Assembly (NCBI RefSeq): GCF_013409985.1
Contig: NZ_JACCBY010000004.1
Location: 310,001 to 374,000, forward strand
From: Sphingomonas melonis
GTDB lineage: Bacteria > Pseudomonadota > Alphaproteobacteria > Sphingomonadales > Sphingomonadaceae
Length of the DNA stretch: 64,000 nucleotides
Direction: 5' to 3'
This document shows, one piece after another, positions 1-8,209 of the stretch. Position numbers and translations under genes: made by a program. The notes under the pieces were generated by a model. That model saw only the letters and a program-made list of their open reading frames with translations. It was not told where the DNA came from and did no database searches. Positions within the stretch are counted from its first letter, which is position 1. Every line of letters starts with the position of its first letter.

Positions 1-503
1 TTCTGCCGGAGATAGCGGGCGTAGCGGCCGGCATCGAAATGGTAGGCGTAGTTCAGCGCCGGACTGCCACCCGCAGCGAAGCGTCCGGCCGCCGCGGCCT
101 CATGTTCCAGGCCGTAGGCGCCGAACGGCTCGGCGAGACCCTTGGCGCGCGCCTCCAGCCAGAAATGCTGGAACTCGCTCATCCATGTCGACTTGCCGAC
201 GTCACCAAAGGAGTGGATGTAGCGGTCGCCGTCGCGCGCCCAATTCTCGAAGGAAATCGCGAGCTTGAAGCTGGCGCCGGTCGCCCGCATGAACTCCTGC
301 TCGTCGATGCCGATCAGCGCGTGGAAGGCGCGGACGGTCGGGATCGTCGATTCGCCCACGCCGACCGTGCCGATCTCCTCCGATTCGACGAGCGTCACGT
401 CGGCGAGGGCGCCGAGCTGTCGGGTCAGGATCGCGGCGGCCAGCCAGCCGGCGGTCCCGCCGCCCGCGATCACGATACGCTTGAAGCCAGCCGGTTGGGT
501 CAT
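1..503 (-). CDS. Flavin-dependent 'tryptophan halogenase' family protein (partial, C-terminus outside window)
   Basis: Only the first 167 codons lie in the window; the reading frame is open to base 1. The N-terminus carries the FAD-binding GGGTAGW motif (about residues 14-20), then VGEST and a FKLAI segment whose Lys matches the catalytic lysine of PrnA-type halogenases. It resembles the full-length homologue at 30351-31838. Family members in TonB-receptor loci are annotated as tryptophan halogenases, but their substrate is unknown and free tryptophan should not be assumed. The start ATG overlaps the stop of the cupin-like gene by 4 bases (ATGA), so it is the last gene seen of a translationally coupled SapC-cupin-halogenase set. 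Confidence 0.9.
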   Translation of the reverse strand, partial: MTQPAGFKRIVIAGGGTAGWLAAAILTRQLGALADVTLVESEEIGTVGVGESTIPTVRAFHALIGIDEQEFMRATGASFKLAISFENWARDGDRYIHSFGDVGKSTWMSEFQHFWLEARAKGLAEPFGAYGLEHEAAAAGRFAAGGSPALNYAYHFDAGRYARYLRQ

Positions 504-1549
504 CGGTTGATCCGTTGCAGGAGCTTGGCACGCAGCTGGCGTGCCGACCTGGCGTCGAGCGGTGCGAGCAGGCCGCGCGCCGCCTCCGGCAGATGCGCAG
601 CGGGGCGAACGGCCGCGCCGAAGACGTAATAATCGAACAGCGCGGCCCAGGCGGCCTTTTCCGCCGCCGGCCGGTCGCGCAGGCTCAGCAAACCGTGCAG
701 CACTGTGTCCATCGGCGAATCCATGAAGGCGGGCGCCTCGTTCCACCAGAAGTTGATCATCATGTTGAAGTCGGACAGCGCCTCGACATGATGCCACCAG
801 AGCGCGGGGTAGATCACCGCGTCGCCGGGGCCGAGTTCGGCGACGCGCGCCGCGGCGCGCGCTTCGGCGAAGGCCGGAAAGCGATCGAGGTCGGGCGCCC
901 GGAAGTCGACCAGCGACACCACCTGTCCGCCCGGCGTCGGTTCCAGCGGCCCCGGATAGAGGTTGGCGATCTGCTCCGGCGGAAAGAGCGTGAACCGGCG
1001 CTCGCCGACCGCGACACAGGCGATGTTGTTCGACATGTCGTGATGCGCGGACGCGGTCGTCCGGTTGCCGATCCAGATGCTGCGCAGCAGGTTGGCGAAT
1101 ACGGGACCGTCGAGCGGGAGGTCGTTGCCCGCCGCGGCCAGCCCGGGGAAATATTGGTCGAGGTCGGTCGAGCCGACATAGAAGGACGGCGCGTCGGGGT
1201 CGCCGAGATGGGCGAGCATCTCGCCGATATAGGCGTCCAGCCCGACACGCCGCGCCTCGAAGTTCAGGCGCGTCAGGCTCTCGTCGTAGAAATAGCGGCC
1301 GCCCGCCTCCGCCGGTGCGGTGTACCCGACGCCGGGGCGGCCATTGTAGAAGGAGAGGAGGTAATCGGCGGCGGCCTGCGCGCCGTCACGCCCGGCCGCC
1401 ACCAGCGGCCAATCGCGCGCCAGCCCGCGCACGACGACGGGCTCGCCGGCGAGCACCAGCGCGCGGGGATCGATCGGCGTCCCGTGCGCGGCATCGATCT
1501 CCGCCACGCGGGTGGTGGTGATCGGTGGGGCGGCCACGCCGATGGTCAT
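500..1549 (-). CDS. Cupin-like (JmjC-type) Fe(II)/2-oxoglutarate oxygenase family protein
   Basis: A 349-residue cupin_8/JmjC-like protein. The metal-site HxD is H169-H170-D171, and WWHHVE (H253/H254) supplies the distal histidine; GERRFTLFPPEQ is typical of the family. Known relatives hydroxylate protein or small-molecule substrates; the substrate here is unknown. The frame is open further upstream to 1786, but ATG 1549 overlaps the SapC stop by 4 bases (ATGA), which fixes the start. It sits between SapC and a flavin halogenase, an order repeated at 31835-32845 with a clear paralogue. Family call is firm, biochemical role is inference. Confidence 0.9.
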   Translation of the reverse strand: MTIGVAAPPITTTRVAEIDAAHGTPIDPRALVLAGEPVVVRGLARDWPLVAAGRDGAQAAADYLLSFYNGRPGVGYTAPAEAGGRYFYDESLTRLNFEARRVGLDAYIGEMLAHLGDPDAPSFYVGSTDLDQYFPGLAAAGNDLPLDGPVFANLLRSIWIGNRTTASAHHDMSNNIACVAVGERRFTLFPPEQIANLYPGPLEPTPGGQVVSLVDFRAPDLDRFPAFAEARAAARVAELGPGDAVIYPALWWHHVEALSDFNMMINFWWNEAPAFMDSPMDTVLHGLLSLRDRPAAEKAAWAALFDYYVFGAAVRPAAHLPEAARGLLAPLDARSARQLRAKLLQRINR

Positions 1550-2268
1550 ACCGCCGCCTGCTGGCGGGTCTTCAGCTCGATCAGCCGCTGGATATTGCCG
1601 AGCGAGGCGGCGGCGAGGATCGCCCCCTCGAGCAGGCCAACACGGTGCAGCCGCTCCAGCGTCTCTCCCGACAAAGCGGCGAGCGCCTGCCGATCGACGG
1701 TGAACAGGCCGGGAAGGTCGTAGGTCAGGTCGTCGCGCAGGCTGATCTGCAGCGTGATCGGCTGGAGCAGGCCCGCGTCCCGCCACGCGGCGTAGATCGC
1801 GGGCGCGGTTTCCAGCCCCTCGTAGATCGTGCGCAGGATATCGGTCATGTGGTTGAGCAGCGGTGCGTTGCCGCCATGCTCCTTGAACACGGGCAGGCCA
1901 TCCGGCGCGCCGACGCGGGGGTCATCGAGGTCGACGTGCACCATCGGCTCGGTCGGCTCGTCCTGATCGGGTTTGGCGCGAGTGAGGGCGATGGAGAAGG
2001 GGCCGCGCCGCTGGAAGGCCGGCACGTAGCCGCTGGTCCAGCGTTCGCCGTCGAGGAACAGATTCTCGTCGCGGTCGAGACCCAGCAGCACATAGGCCTG
2101 GAAGCCATCGCCTTCGGGCCGGAACACGATCGGGAAGGACCGCTGCGCCTCCTCGAATTCGGCGGGGAAGATCGGCAGCTGGTTGACGCTGTCGCCGAAC
2201 GCCGCACCCGCGCGGATGGCGACGCGCAGATCGGCATGATCGACATTGTTGAGCAGGACTCGGTTCAT
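1546..2268 (-). CDS. SapC family protein
   Basis: A 240-residue SapC-family (PF07277-like) protein. Typical features are the LPIFPAEF segment, FPIVFRP, and LGLDRDENLF followed by W-x-SGYVPAFQRRGPF. Despite the name (from Campylobacter S-layer work), in sphingomonads and Caulobacter these are small soluble proteins next to TonB receptors, and their role is unknown. ATG 2268 is preceded at about 10 bases by an AAGAGA Shine-Dalgarno-like site; an ATG ten codons upstream is possible. First gene of the coupled SapC-cupin-halogenase set. It lies downstream of the TonB receptor but is separated from it by a strong terminator. Paralogue at 32838-33539. Confidence 0.9.
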   Translation of the reverse strand: MNRVLLNNVDHADLRVAIRAGAAFGDSVNQLPIFPAEFEEAQRSFPIVFRPEGDGFQAYVLLGLDRDENLFLDGERWTSGYVPAFQRRGPFSIALTRAKPDQDEPTEPMVHVDLDDPRVGAPDGLPVFKEHGGNAPLLNHMTDILRTIYEGLETAPAIYAAWRDAGLLQPITLQISLRDDLTYDLPGLFTVDRQALAALSGETLERLHRVGLLEGAILAAASLGNIQRLIELKTRQQAAV

Positions 2269-2358
2269 CGACGGGGCATCTCTTTGCTCAAAGCGCAACA
2301 GGCGGGATGCTGCACGATTTTTTACGGGTCGGCTAGCGAAGGGCGCGGCTTCCCCGGA

Positions 2359-2388
2359 GAAAAAAAGGCCGCTCCGAAGAGCGGCCTC
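2359..2388 (-). terminator. Rho-independent terminator after TonB receptor 1
   Basis: A perfect 9-bp stem (arms 2366-2374 and 2379-2387) closes a four-base loop that reads TTCG on the minus strand, and is followed on that strand by seven T residues (2366-2360). It lies 26 bases past the receptor stop and before SapC, so the downstream genes would need readthrough or their own promoter. Confidence 0.9.
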
Positions 2389-2413
2389 AGAGGGGAGGGG
2401 ACGGATCGAAGGA

Positions 2414-5400
2414 TCAGAAGCGGTAGCGTGCGCCGAGCAGCAGCCGCGGCTTGTTCTCTTGGGCGAAGAAGGTCTGGTTCTTCGACCGGCCGTAGCTTCG
2501 CACCGACTCGCTGGTGAGGTTGATGCCTTCCAGCGACACCGCGATTTGCTTGCTGATGTCCCAGCTGACGTTCAGGTCGACCGTGCTGTACGGCGCGAAG
2601 AACACCGGGTTGCGATCGGTCGTGCCGCCGCGGCCAATCTCCGACAAGAACTTGTCACGCCAATTGTAGGTCAGGCGTGCAGAAATGCCGTTCTTGTCGT
2701 AGATGAGCGAAGCATTCGCGGTGTCGGACAGGCCAAGCAGCGCGAACTGATCTACCGTTGGCGCCGCAAGAACATCGATGCCGACGTTGCCGCGGACCAG
2801 GGTGTAAGACGCCGCCACGCCGATTCCGGTTTGGCCGAAAAAGTACTGGCCGGCGAACTCGGCGCCGTAGATTTCCGCGTCGCGGTTGTTGATCGGCGAT
2901 GCGATCGAGAAGATCGCCAGCGGATCGTTGGCGTCCGGCGTGATGTCGACCGACCGCGACAGGGTGTCGAAATAGCCCTGGTTGACCGAGGTGCCCGAGC
3001 TGTTCGCGCGGATGTCGGCATCGGTCTGCCCGACGTTGCCGCCGTTCTGGATCAGCCGCGCCGTGTAGCTGAACAGGTTGATGTCCGAGCGATCGAGGCC
3101 GAGCCGGCTCAGCGCCGCCGCCGCGGTGCCCGAGCGCGATCCGGCAGCGCCGGTGGTCGCGTCGCGCAGCCCGAACAGATTGCCGTTCGACAGGCCGGTG
3201 CCGACGAAGTTGCGGACCCGCTTGTCGAAGAAGCCGGCGGACAGGTAGCTGGACGACTTGAAGTACCATTCGGCCGACACGTCGAAATTGTCCGAGATCA
3301 GCGGTCGCAGGTTCGGATTGCCCGTCGTGCCGTTTGGCTGACCGCCGAACAGCGTGGCGCGGCTGCCCGCCCCCGCCGTCGAGCTGACGAACTGGTCGCC
3401 GTAGGACGGCCGCGCGATCGTCCGGCTGAACGACACGCGCGTGATCACGTTGTCGAACGGCGAGATCTGGAAGTCGATCGCGGGCAGCAGGTTGTCGTAG
3501 CTGCCGCGGCCGGACAGCGGCGTCGCGGTCGCCGACCCCGGCACGTTGAAGTCGTTGTCCGACGTCCAGACGATCGCCGACGGTCCGTTGACCCGCGAGA
3601 AGGCGCGCACCTTGGTAACCTCGTAGCGGGCGCCGACGACCAGCGTCGCATCGGCGCCGGCGATCTGCCCCTTCCAAGTCAGCTGGCCGTAGACCGAGGC
3701 GATCTTCTCACGGATGCTGTCGTCATTCGCGGAACCGGCGCTGACCGCGTTGCCGCGATCGGCATAGATCTGCGAGAACAGATTGGTGAGCGCGACGGCA
3801 TTGCCGCGGAAGGCGTTGAGACCGGGGCCGGTCACCCCCGGCTTGAAATGGTCGAACTTGCAGGTCAGGCAGAAGGTCTTGATCAGATCGGCGGCCTGCG
3901 CCTCGACCTCACCGGGGTTGCTGATGCTCCAGTCGCCCAGCGTCTGCGTCGTCTGCGTGCGGGTCGACCGCAGCTTCGAGTCGATGTAGCTGCCGCCGAA
4001 TTCGGCCTTGCTGCCCTCGCCCAGATCCCAGCCGAGACCGAGCTGCGCCTGGTTGATGGTCTGGATCTGCCGGGCGGTGTTGGTCCGCGCGACCTGGGTG
4101 CCGAGATCGCCGACGTCGAGCTGGTTGTTGCAATTGCCGATCACGCGGCCCGGGCCGCTGCTCGTCGGCAGGGCACGGCAATCGTTGATCGTCTCGTTGA
4201 TCTGCGGGAAGCCGCGCGACCAGTCGATCGTCTGGCCGTTCACCACGTTCGCACCCATCGAGAACAAGGTGGAGCTGGCGCCGTTCGACGCATCCGGCAG
4301 CGCCTGCGACTTGGAATGCTGGATGTCGGCGACCAGCTTGAACTTGTCGGTGACGTCCCAGGCGGCGTTCAGGCCATATTCCTCGAGCTTGTCGCGGGTG
4401 GCGCGGAACTGCTGCTCGTAGCCGGTGTCTTTCGGGTCCGGCACGGCCTGCGAGATGACGGTCGCGGTCGGCACCGGGCTGTCGTCGAACGTGACGCTGC
4501 CGAAGGGGCGGTTGAGCCAGTTGGTCTGGTCCTGCCGCGCCTCGCTCTGCTTGTTCTGCGCCCACAGCACGTCGGCGGTCAGCAGCAGGCTTTCGACCGG
4601 GCGATATTGCAGCACGCCCGAGGCGTTGATGCGCTCACGCGTCGATTCGGAGAAATGGTAGCGCGCGTCGTTCGGGAAGGCGATCAGGCTGCCGCTTGGC
4701 GGACGGTTCGTGACGACCGTGTTGGCGCCGATGATATCGCCGGGATTGTCGATGGTGCGGATGTTCCACGCGTTCGACGTGGAGCTGGCCGCCGCCGAAT
4801 TGCGTTTCTGGTAGCTACCAAATAGCGCGACGCCGAAGGTATCGCTATCATTTTTCCAGTTGATGAGGCCGGAGACTTCGGGCGTGATCTTCGCCAGGCC
4901 GTCCTCGTCCTTCTCGATGCTGGTGTCGTAGACCGCCTTGGCGCCGACCGAGCCCGAGAAGCCCGCCTGGCGCGAGTCGAGCGGCTTGCGGGTGATGACG
5001 TTGATCGTCGCACCGATGCCGCCGGTCGGGATCGCCGCGCGGCCGGTCTTGTAGACCTCCAGCGTGCTGACGCCTTCCGAGGCGAGGTTGCCGAAGTCGA
5101 ACGAGCGGCCGGTGGCGGTGGCGAAGTCGACGCTCTGGTCGCCGCCGACGCCCTGCAGGTTGGTCGCGGGCAGCTGACGGCCGTTCAGCGTCACGAGGTT
5201 GAAGCCGCCGCCGAAGCCGCGCGCCGTCACTTCGGAGCCTTCGCCGTTCACCCGGTTGATCGACACGCCGCTGACGCGTTGCAGCGACTCGGCCAGGTTG
5301 GTGTCGGGAAACTTGCCGATGTCTTCGGCCGAGATGGCATCGACGATGCCGTTCGAATTGCGCTTGATGTCGATCGCGCGGTTGAGCGATGCGCGGATAC

Positions 5401-5629
5401 CGGTGACGACGATATCCTCGCCCGTGCCTTCGGTCGCGGCGCCGGTCGTCGCGCCATCCTGCGCGGCGCGCGATGCGTCCTCCGATCCCGGCTGGGCGTT
5501 GGTTGCGGGCGCATTCGTATCGTCGCCGCCGCCGACCACCTGCGCGGCCGCGGGCACGGCGATGCACATCGCGATCGCACCGATCGACGTCGTGCGGACG
5601 AGCGCACCTATAAGCTTAGGACCCCTCAT
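2414..5629 (-). CDS. TonB-dependent receptor (Xanthomonas/Caulobacter type)
   Basis: A 1071-residue outer-membrane TonB-dependent transporter. ATG 5629 is chosen because GGAGGAAAT precedes it and it opens a signal peptide ending PAAAQ. The plug starts with DIVVTGIRASL and contains GIVDAISAEDIGKFPDTNLAESLQR, split here as GIVDAISAEDIGKFPD plus TNLAESLQR, the hallmark of the TIGR01782 class. The barrel ends in the usual C-terminal phenylalanine (ARYRF). The family imports oligosaccharides or other large nutrients through the outer membrane using TonB-ExbBD energy. The nearby GH1 beta-glucosidase and LacI regulator suggest a beta-glucoside. It has its own promoter-like element at 5697-5725, shared with the glucosidase gene. 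Confidence 0.95.
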   Translation of the reverse strand: MRGPKLIGALVRTTSIGAIAMCIAVPAAAQVVGGGDDTNAPATNAQPGSEDASRAAQDGATTGAATEGTGEDIVVTGIRASLNRAIDIKRNSNGIVDAISAEDIGKFPDTNLAESLQRVSGVSINRVNGEGSEVTARGFGGGFNLVTLNGRQLPATNLQGVGGDQSVDFATATGRSFDFGNLASEGVSTLEVYKTGRAAIPTGGIGATINVITRKPLDSRQAGFSGSVGAKAVYDTSIEKDEDGLAKITPEVSGLINWKNDSDTFGVALFGSYQKRNSAAASSTSNAWNIRTIDNPGDIIGANTVVTNRPPSGSLIAFPNDARYHFSESTRERINASGVLQYRPVESLLLTADVLWAQNKQSEARQDQTNWLNRPFGSVTFDDSPVPTATVISQAVPDPKDTGYEQQFRATRDKLEEYGLNAAWDVTDKFKLVADIQHSKSQALPDASNGASSTLFSMGANVVNGQTIDWSRGFPQINETINDCRALPTSSGPGRVIGNCNNQLDVGDLGTQVARTNTARQIQTINQAQLGLGWDLGEGSKAEFGGSYIDSKLRSTRTQTTQTLGDWSISNPGEVEAQAADLIKTFCLTCKFDHFKPGVTGPGLNAFRGNAVALTNLFSQIYADRGNAVSAGSANDDSIREKIASVYGQLTWKGQIAGADATLVVGARYEVTKVRAFSRVNGPSAIVWTSDNDFNVPGSATATPLSGRGSYDNLLPAIDFQISPFDNVITRVSFSRTIARPSYGDQFVSSTAGAGSRATLFGGQPNGTTGNPNLRPLISDNFDVSAEWYFKSSSYLSAGFFDKRVRNFVGTGLSNGNLFGLRDATTGAAGSRSGTAAAALSRLGLDRSDINLFSYTARLIQNGGNVGQTDADIRANSSGTSVNQGYFDTLSRSVDITPDANDPLAIFSIASPINNRDAEIYGAEFAGQYFFGQTGIGVAASYTLVRGNVGIDVLAAPTVDQFALLGLSDTANASLIYDKNGISARLTYNWRDKFLSEIGRGGTTDRNPVFFAPYSTVDLNVSWDISKQIAVSLEGINLTSESVRSYGRSKNQTFFAQENKPRLLLGARYRF

Positions 5630-5696
5630 ATTTCCTCCCCATACGGCTAGATTGCCGTTTTTATCGCGGGCGGCCTGTGGCTCGCCCGACGCCGCG

Positions 5697-5725
5697 AAAC
5701 TAGCTGCGTGTCCTACGTTGTCAAT
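5697..5725 (-). promoter_or_regulatory. Putative promoter/operator of TonB receptor 1
   Basis: On the minus strand TTGACA (5724-5719) is followed after 16 bases by TAGTTT (5702-5697), a plausible sigma-70-type promoter about 65 bases before the receptor start. The -35 region lies within an 18-base element, plus-strand GTGTC-CT-ACGTTGTCAAT (5708-5725), which recurs with 16 of 18 bases identical at 8115-8132 upstream of the GH1 gene. Promoter function is inferred from sequence only. Confidence 0.5.
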
Positions 5726-5836
5726 GGCAATGAAAGTATACAAAACGAGTGTGTTAGCTGTGTCACGCCATAGGTTGGAAAATGCCGTGACGGGCCCGGG
5801 AATGACGCCTTTCCGCCGGTCGCGGCGCTGCGTGGT

Positions 5837-6538
5837 TCAGGCCGGCGTGAGCGTCAGGAAGACGTTGGCGGTCAGTCGGCCCGTGCGCGGGTCGGCGCTG
5901 AGCAGGGCGGGCGACGCGACAATCCCCGAATGCAGGACACAGCTGCGATACACGATGATCCGGTTCATCGCGGCCGGCACCCGCGCGGTTTGCTCGAACC
6001 AGGGCGCGCCGTCGTCGACATAGCCGTCGGGCGTGCCTTCCGTGGCGCGCCGGGCGGTGTAGGCGGGCAGGCGGCGGTCGTCCAAGACCTCGAAGCCGGT
6101 CGCGCGATGGCGATAGAATGCCGTGCCGCCCGCCGCGCCGTCGCAGAGGTAATGCAGGATCGCGAACTGCAACGGTTCGACCGAGTCGACGTGCGGCACG
6201 CGTTGCGGTGGCGCCAGTGCGTCGGGCGACAAGGTGACGAGCGAAAAGGCCCCCTGTGCGCTCGCCGGCCGCACCGGCCCGAGCCCGAACGCCTGCGACA
6301 GCGGCCCGACGAGCACGTTCACGACGGCCTGGATATAGGCGTTGGGCAGCGCGGCGCGCAGGCCGGGGTAGCCCCCTTCGGGTCCGAAGGCCGGCCGGAA
6401 GGCGCTTGCGGCAGCGAGGTCCACCAACCCCGCGGGATCGGCGAGGAACCCGTCCGCGGCCAGCAGCGGTTCCTGCTCCGCGCCAATCAGCGATGCGTTC
6501 AGCCGCGCGCCCCGCGCCAGGTCAAAGGATGCCGTCAT
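5837..6538 (-). CDS. DUF6445 family protein, Fe(II)/2OG oxygenase-like
   Basis: A 233-residue protein resembling the DUF6445 family found beside sphingomonad TonB receptors. It has an HVD motif (H116, D118), a later SCVLHSG histidine (about H203) and a following DPRTGRLT arginine, spaced as in double-stranded beta-helix Fe(II)/2-oxoglutarate oxygenases; the oxygenase role is inferred from this. No signal peptide, so probably cytoplasmic. ATG 6538 is preferred because GGGAGG lies nine bases upstream; ATG 6565 is the alternative. It follows the GH1 gene by 105 bases on the same strand and is probably co-transcribed with it. Confidence 0.8.
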   Translation of the reverse strand: MTASFDLARGARLNASLIGAEQEPLLAADGFLADPAGLVDLAAASAFRPAFGPEGGYPGLRAALPNAYIQAVVNVLVGPLSQAFGLGPVRPASAQGAFSLVTLSPDALAPPQRVPHVDSVEPLQFAILHYLCDGAAGGTAFYRHRATGFEVLDDRRLPAYTARRATEGTPDGYVDDGAPWFEQTARVPAAMNRIIVYRSCVLHSGIVASPALLSADPRTGRLTANVFLTLTPA

Positions 6539-6643
6539 CGTCACTCGCCTCCCGTCGAGGCGCACCGGCGGCGCGCGCCGGCTGCGCTGTTCCGGCCATG
6601 CGGATGATCGGTCGACGGGTGCGGCACGCTGACGTGAGCCCGC

Positions 6644-8062
6644 TCAGACGATCCGGTTGCGCCGGATGACTTCCTTGTACCAGGCGGCACTCAGCTTCGG
6701 CGTCCGCTGCTGCGTCTTGAAGTCGACATAATGGATGCCGAACCGCTTGCCGTAGCCGTCGGCCCATTCGAAATTGTCCATCAGGCTCCACAGGAAATAG
6801 CCCTTGAGCGGATAGCCTTCGGCGACGGCGCGGCGGAACTGGCCGACATAGTTGCGCAGGTACATGATCCGGTCCGCGTCATCGATGCGCCCGGCGGTGA
6901 CGGGATCGTCCGCCGATGCGCCGTTTTCGGAGATGAACAGCGCCTTCGGTCGCCATAGCTCGCTGACCATGCGCACGCCCCAATAGGCGACCTCCGGGCC
7001 CACCACGAGCCAGGGCGACGCCATCCGCGGCGACGATGCGATATGCGGGATGACGGCATAGCCCTTCGCTCCGGCATCGGCGCGCACCCATTCGGGCGCG
7101 TAGATGTTGAGCGCGACGAAATCGAGCGGACTGCCGATCGCGGCCATGTCGCCATCGCGCACCTTGGGCGCGGCCGCGCCCTGCTCCTCCAGATAGCTGT
7201 CGAGATACCGCCCCTCCATGATCGCGGTCAGGAACATCGCGTTCTTCTCGCGCGTCGCGGTCTTCGCCGCGGCGATGTGCTCGGGCGTCTCGATCACCGG
7301 GATGTGGAAGCTGGTATTGTCGGCGATGCCGACGCGCGTGCCGGCCCGGCCCGCCGCGCGGATCGCCTGCACGCCCAAGCCATGCGCCAGCACGCCATGA
7401 TGGCGGACCTGGTTCACACCCGCGGCGGCGAGCGTCAGCCCGGGCGCGTGGATGCCGCGCAGATGGCCGAGGTCGGTGAAGCAGGCGAGTTCGTTGACCG
7501 TCATGAAGTCGTGCACGCGATCCGACAGCTTGCCGGCCATGAACCCCGCATAATCGGCGAAGGCGTGCGCGGTGTCCCGGTTCTGCCAGCCGCCGGGCAG
7601 CGCCTGCGGCAGGTCCCAGTGGAACATCGTGACATAGGGGCGAATACCGGCGGCGAGCAGCGCGTCGATGACGCGGTTGTAATAGTCCAAGCCCTTGGCA
7701 TTGGGCTTGCCGCGCCCGTCGGGGAATATCCGCGACCAGGCGATTGACATCCGGTAGCTGTTGACGCCGAGCGCCTGCAACAGGCCGATGTCCTCTTTGT
7801 AGCGATGATAGCTGTCGCAGGCGACATCGCCGGTGTCGTTGTTGGCGACCTTGCCCGGCGTATGCGAGAACACGTCCCAGTTGGTCTGGCCGCGGCCGTC
7901 CTCCCGCACCGCGCCCTCGATCTGATAGGCGGCGGTCGCGCAGCCCCAGCGGAAATCGGCGGGGAAAGACAGGTCGATCGGATCGGCGCCGGCCCGCTGC
8001 GTCGCCGCGGCCAGCCCGGCACCCGCGACGAGTCCATTGCGTAGCATCTCGCGGCGGTTCAT
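6644..8062 (-). CDS. GH1 family beta-glucosidase, Tat-exported
   Basis: A 472-residue glycoside hydrolase family 1 enzyme that should hydrolyse beta-glucosides by the retaining mechanism. The nucleophile is E379 in FISENGAS and the acid/base E191 is in TVNEL. The usual motif is T(F/L)NEP, so the proline is replaced by leucine here. Other family marks are FRWGCATAAYQIEGA, HWDLPQAL and SLMDNFEWADGYGKRFG. The N-terminus has a twin-arginine signal (NRREMLRNG followed by a small-residue stretch), implying Tat export of the folded enzyme to the periplasm. Divergent to the LacI gene at 8210, which likely controls it, and upstream of DUF6445 on the same strand. Confidence 0.93.
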   Translation of the reverse strand: MNRREMLRNGLVAGAGLAAATQRAGADPIDLSFPADFRWGCATAAYQIEGAVREDGRGQTNWDVFSHTPGKVANNDTGDVACDSYHRYKEDIGLLQALGVNSYRMSIAWSRIFPDGRGKPNAKGLDYYNRVIDALLAAGIRPYVTMFHWDLPQALPGGWQNRDTAHAFADYAGFMAGKLSDRVHDFMTVNELACFTDLGHLRGIHAPGLTLAAAGVNQVRHHGVLAHGLGVQAIRAAGRAGTRVGIADNTSFHIPVIETPEHIAAAKTATREKNAMFLTAIMEGRYLDSYLEEQGAAAPKVRDGDMAAIGSPLDFVALNIYAPEWVRADAGAKGYAVIPHIASSPRMASPWLVVGPEVAYWGVRMVSELWRPKALFISENGASADDPVTAGRIDDADRIMYLRNYVGQFRRAVAEGYPLKGYFLWSLMDNFEWADGYGKRFGIHYVDFKTQQRTPKLSAAWYKEVIRRNRIV

Positions 8063-8101
8063 CGGCTCTCCCTCATCGTCATCGTGCGTGGCGTCGGTGC
8101 C

Positions 8102-8132
8102 ATATCGCGCCGATGTGTCTCACGTTGTCAAT
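8102..8132 (-). promoter_or_regulatory. Putative promoter/operator between GH1 and LacI genes
   Basis: Plus-strand GTGTC-TC-ACGTTGTCAAT (8115-8132) matches the element at 5708-5725 in 16 of 18 positions. Read on the minus strand it provides a TTGACA -35 box (8131-8126), with a weak -10 candidate, CGATAT, at 8107-8102. It lies 64 to 70 bases before the GH1 start and about 80 bases before the divergent LacI start, so one site could serve both genes. Confidence 0.5.
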
Positions 8133-8209
8133 CGAGCAGTTCGGCTATTTTTCGTATCCGATCGGGTCGCCGGAGTGGACCGAAAGCGCGTTAGTCCGTA
8201 CGTCGCGCT

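Noticed and set aside
1550..1786. N-terminal extension of the cupin-like protein
   Set aside because: It would overlap the SapC gene by about 240 bases and shows no similarity; the ATGA overlap at 1546-1549 gives a better start.
2246..4825. 859-codon open frame on the plus strand
   Set aside because: Antisense shadow of TonB receptor 1; arginine- and valine-rich composition, no family motifs, normal for high-GC DNA.
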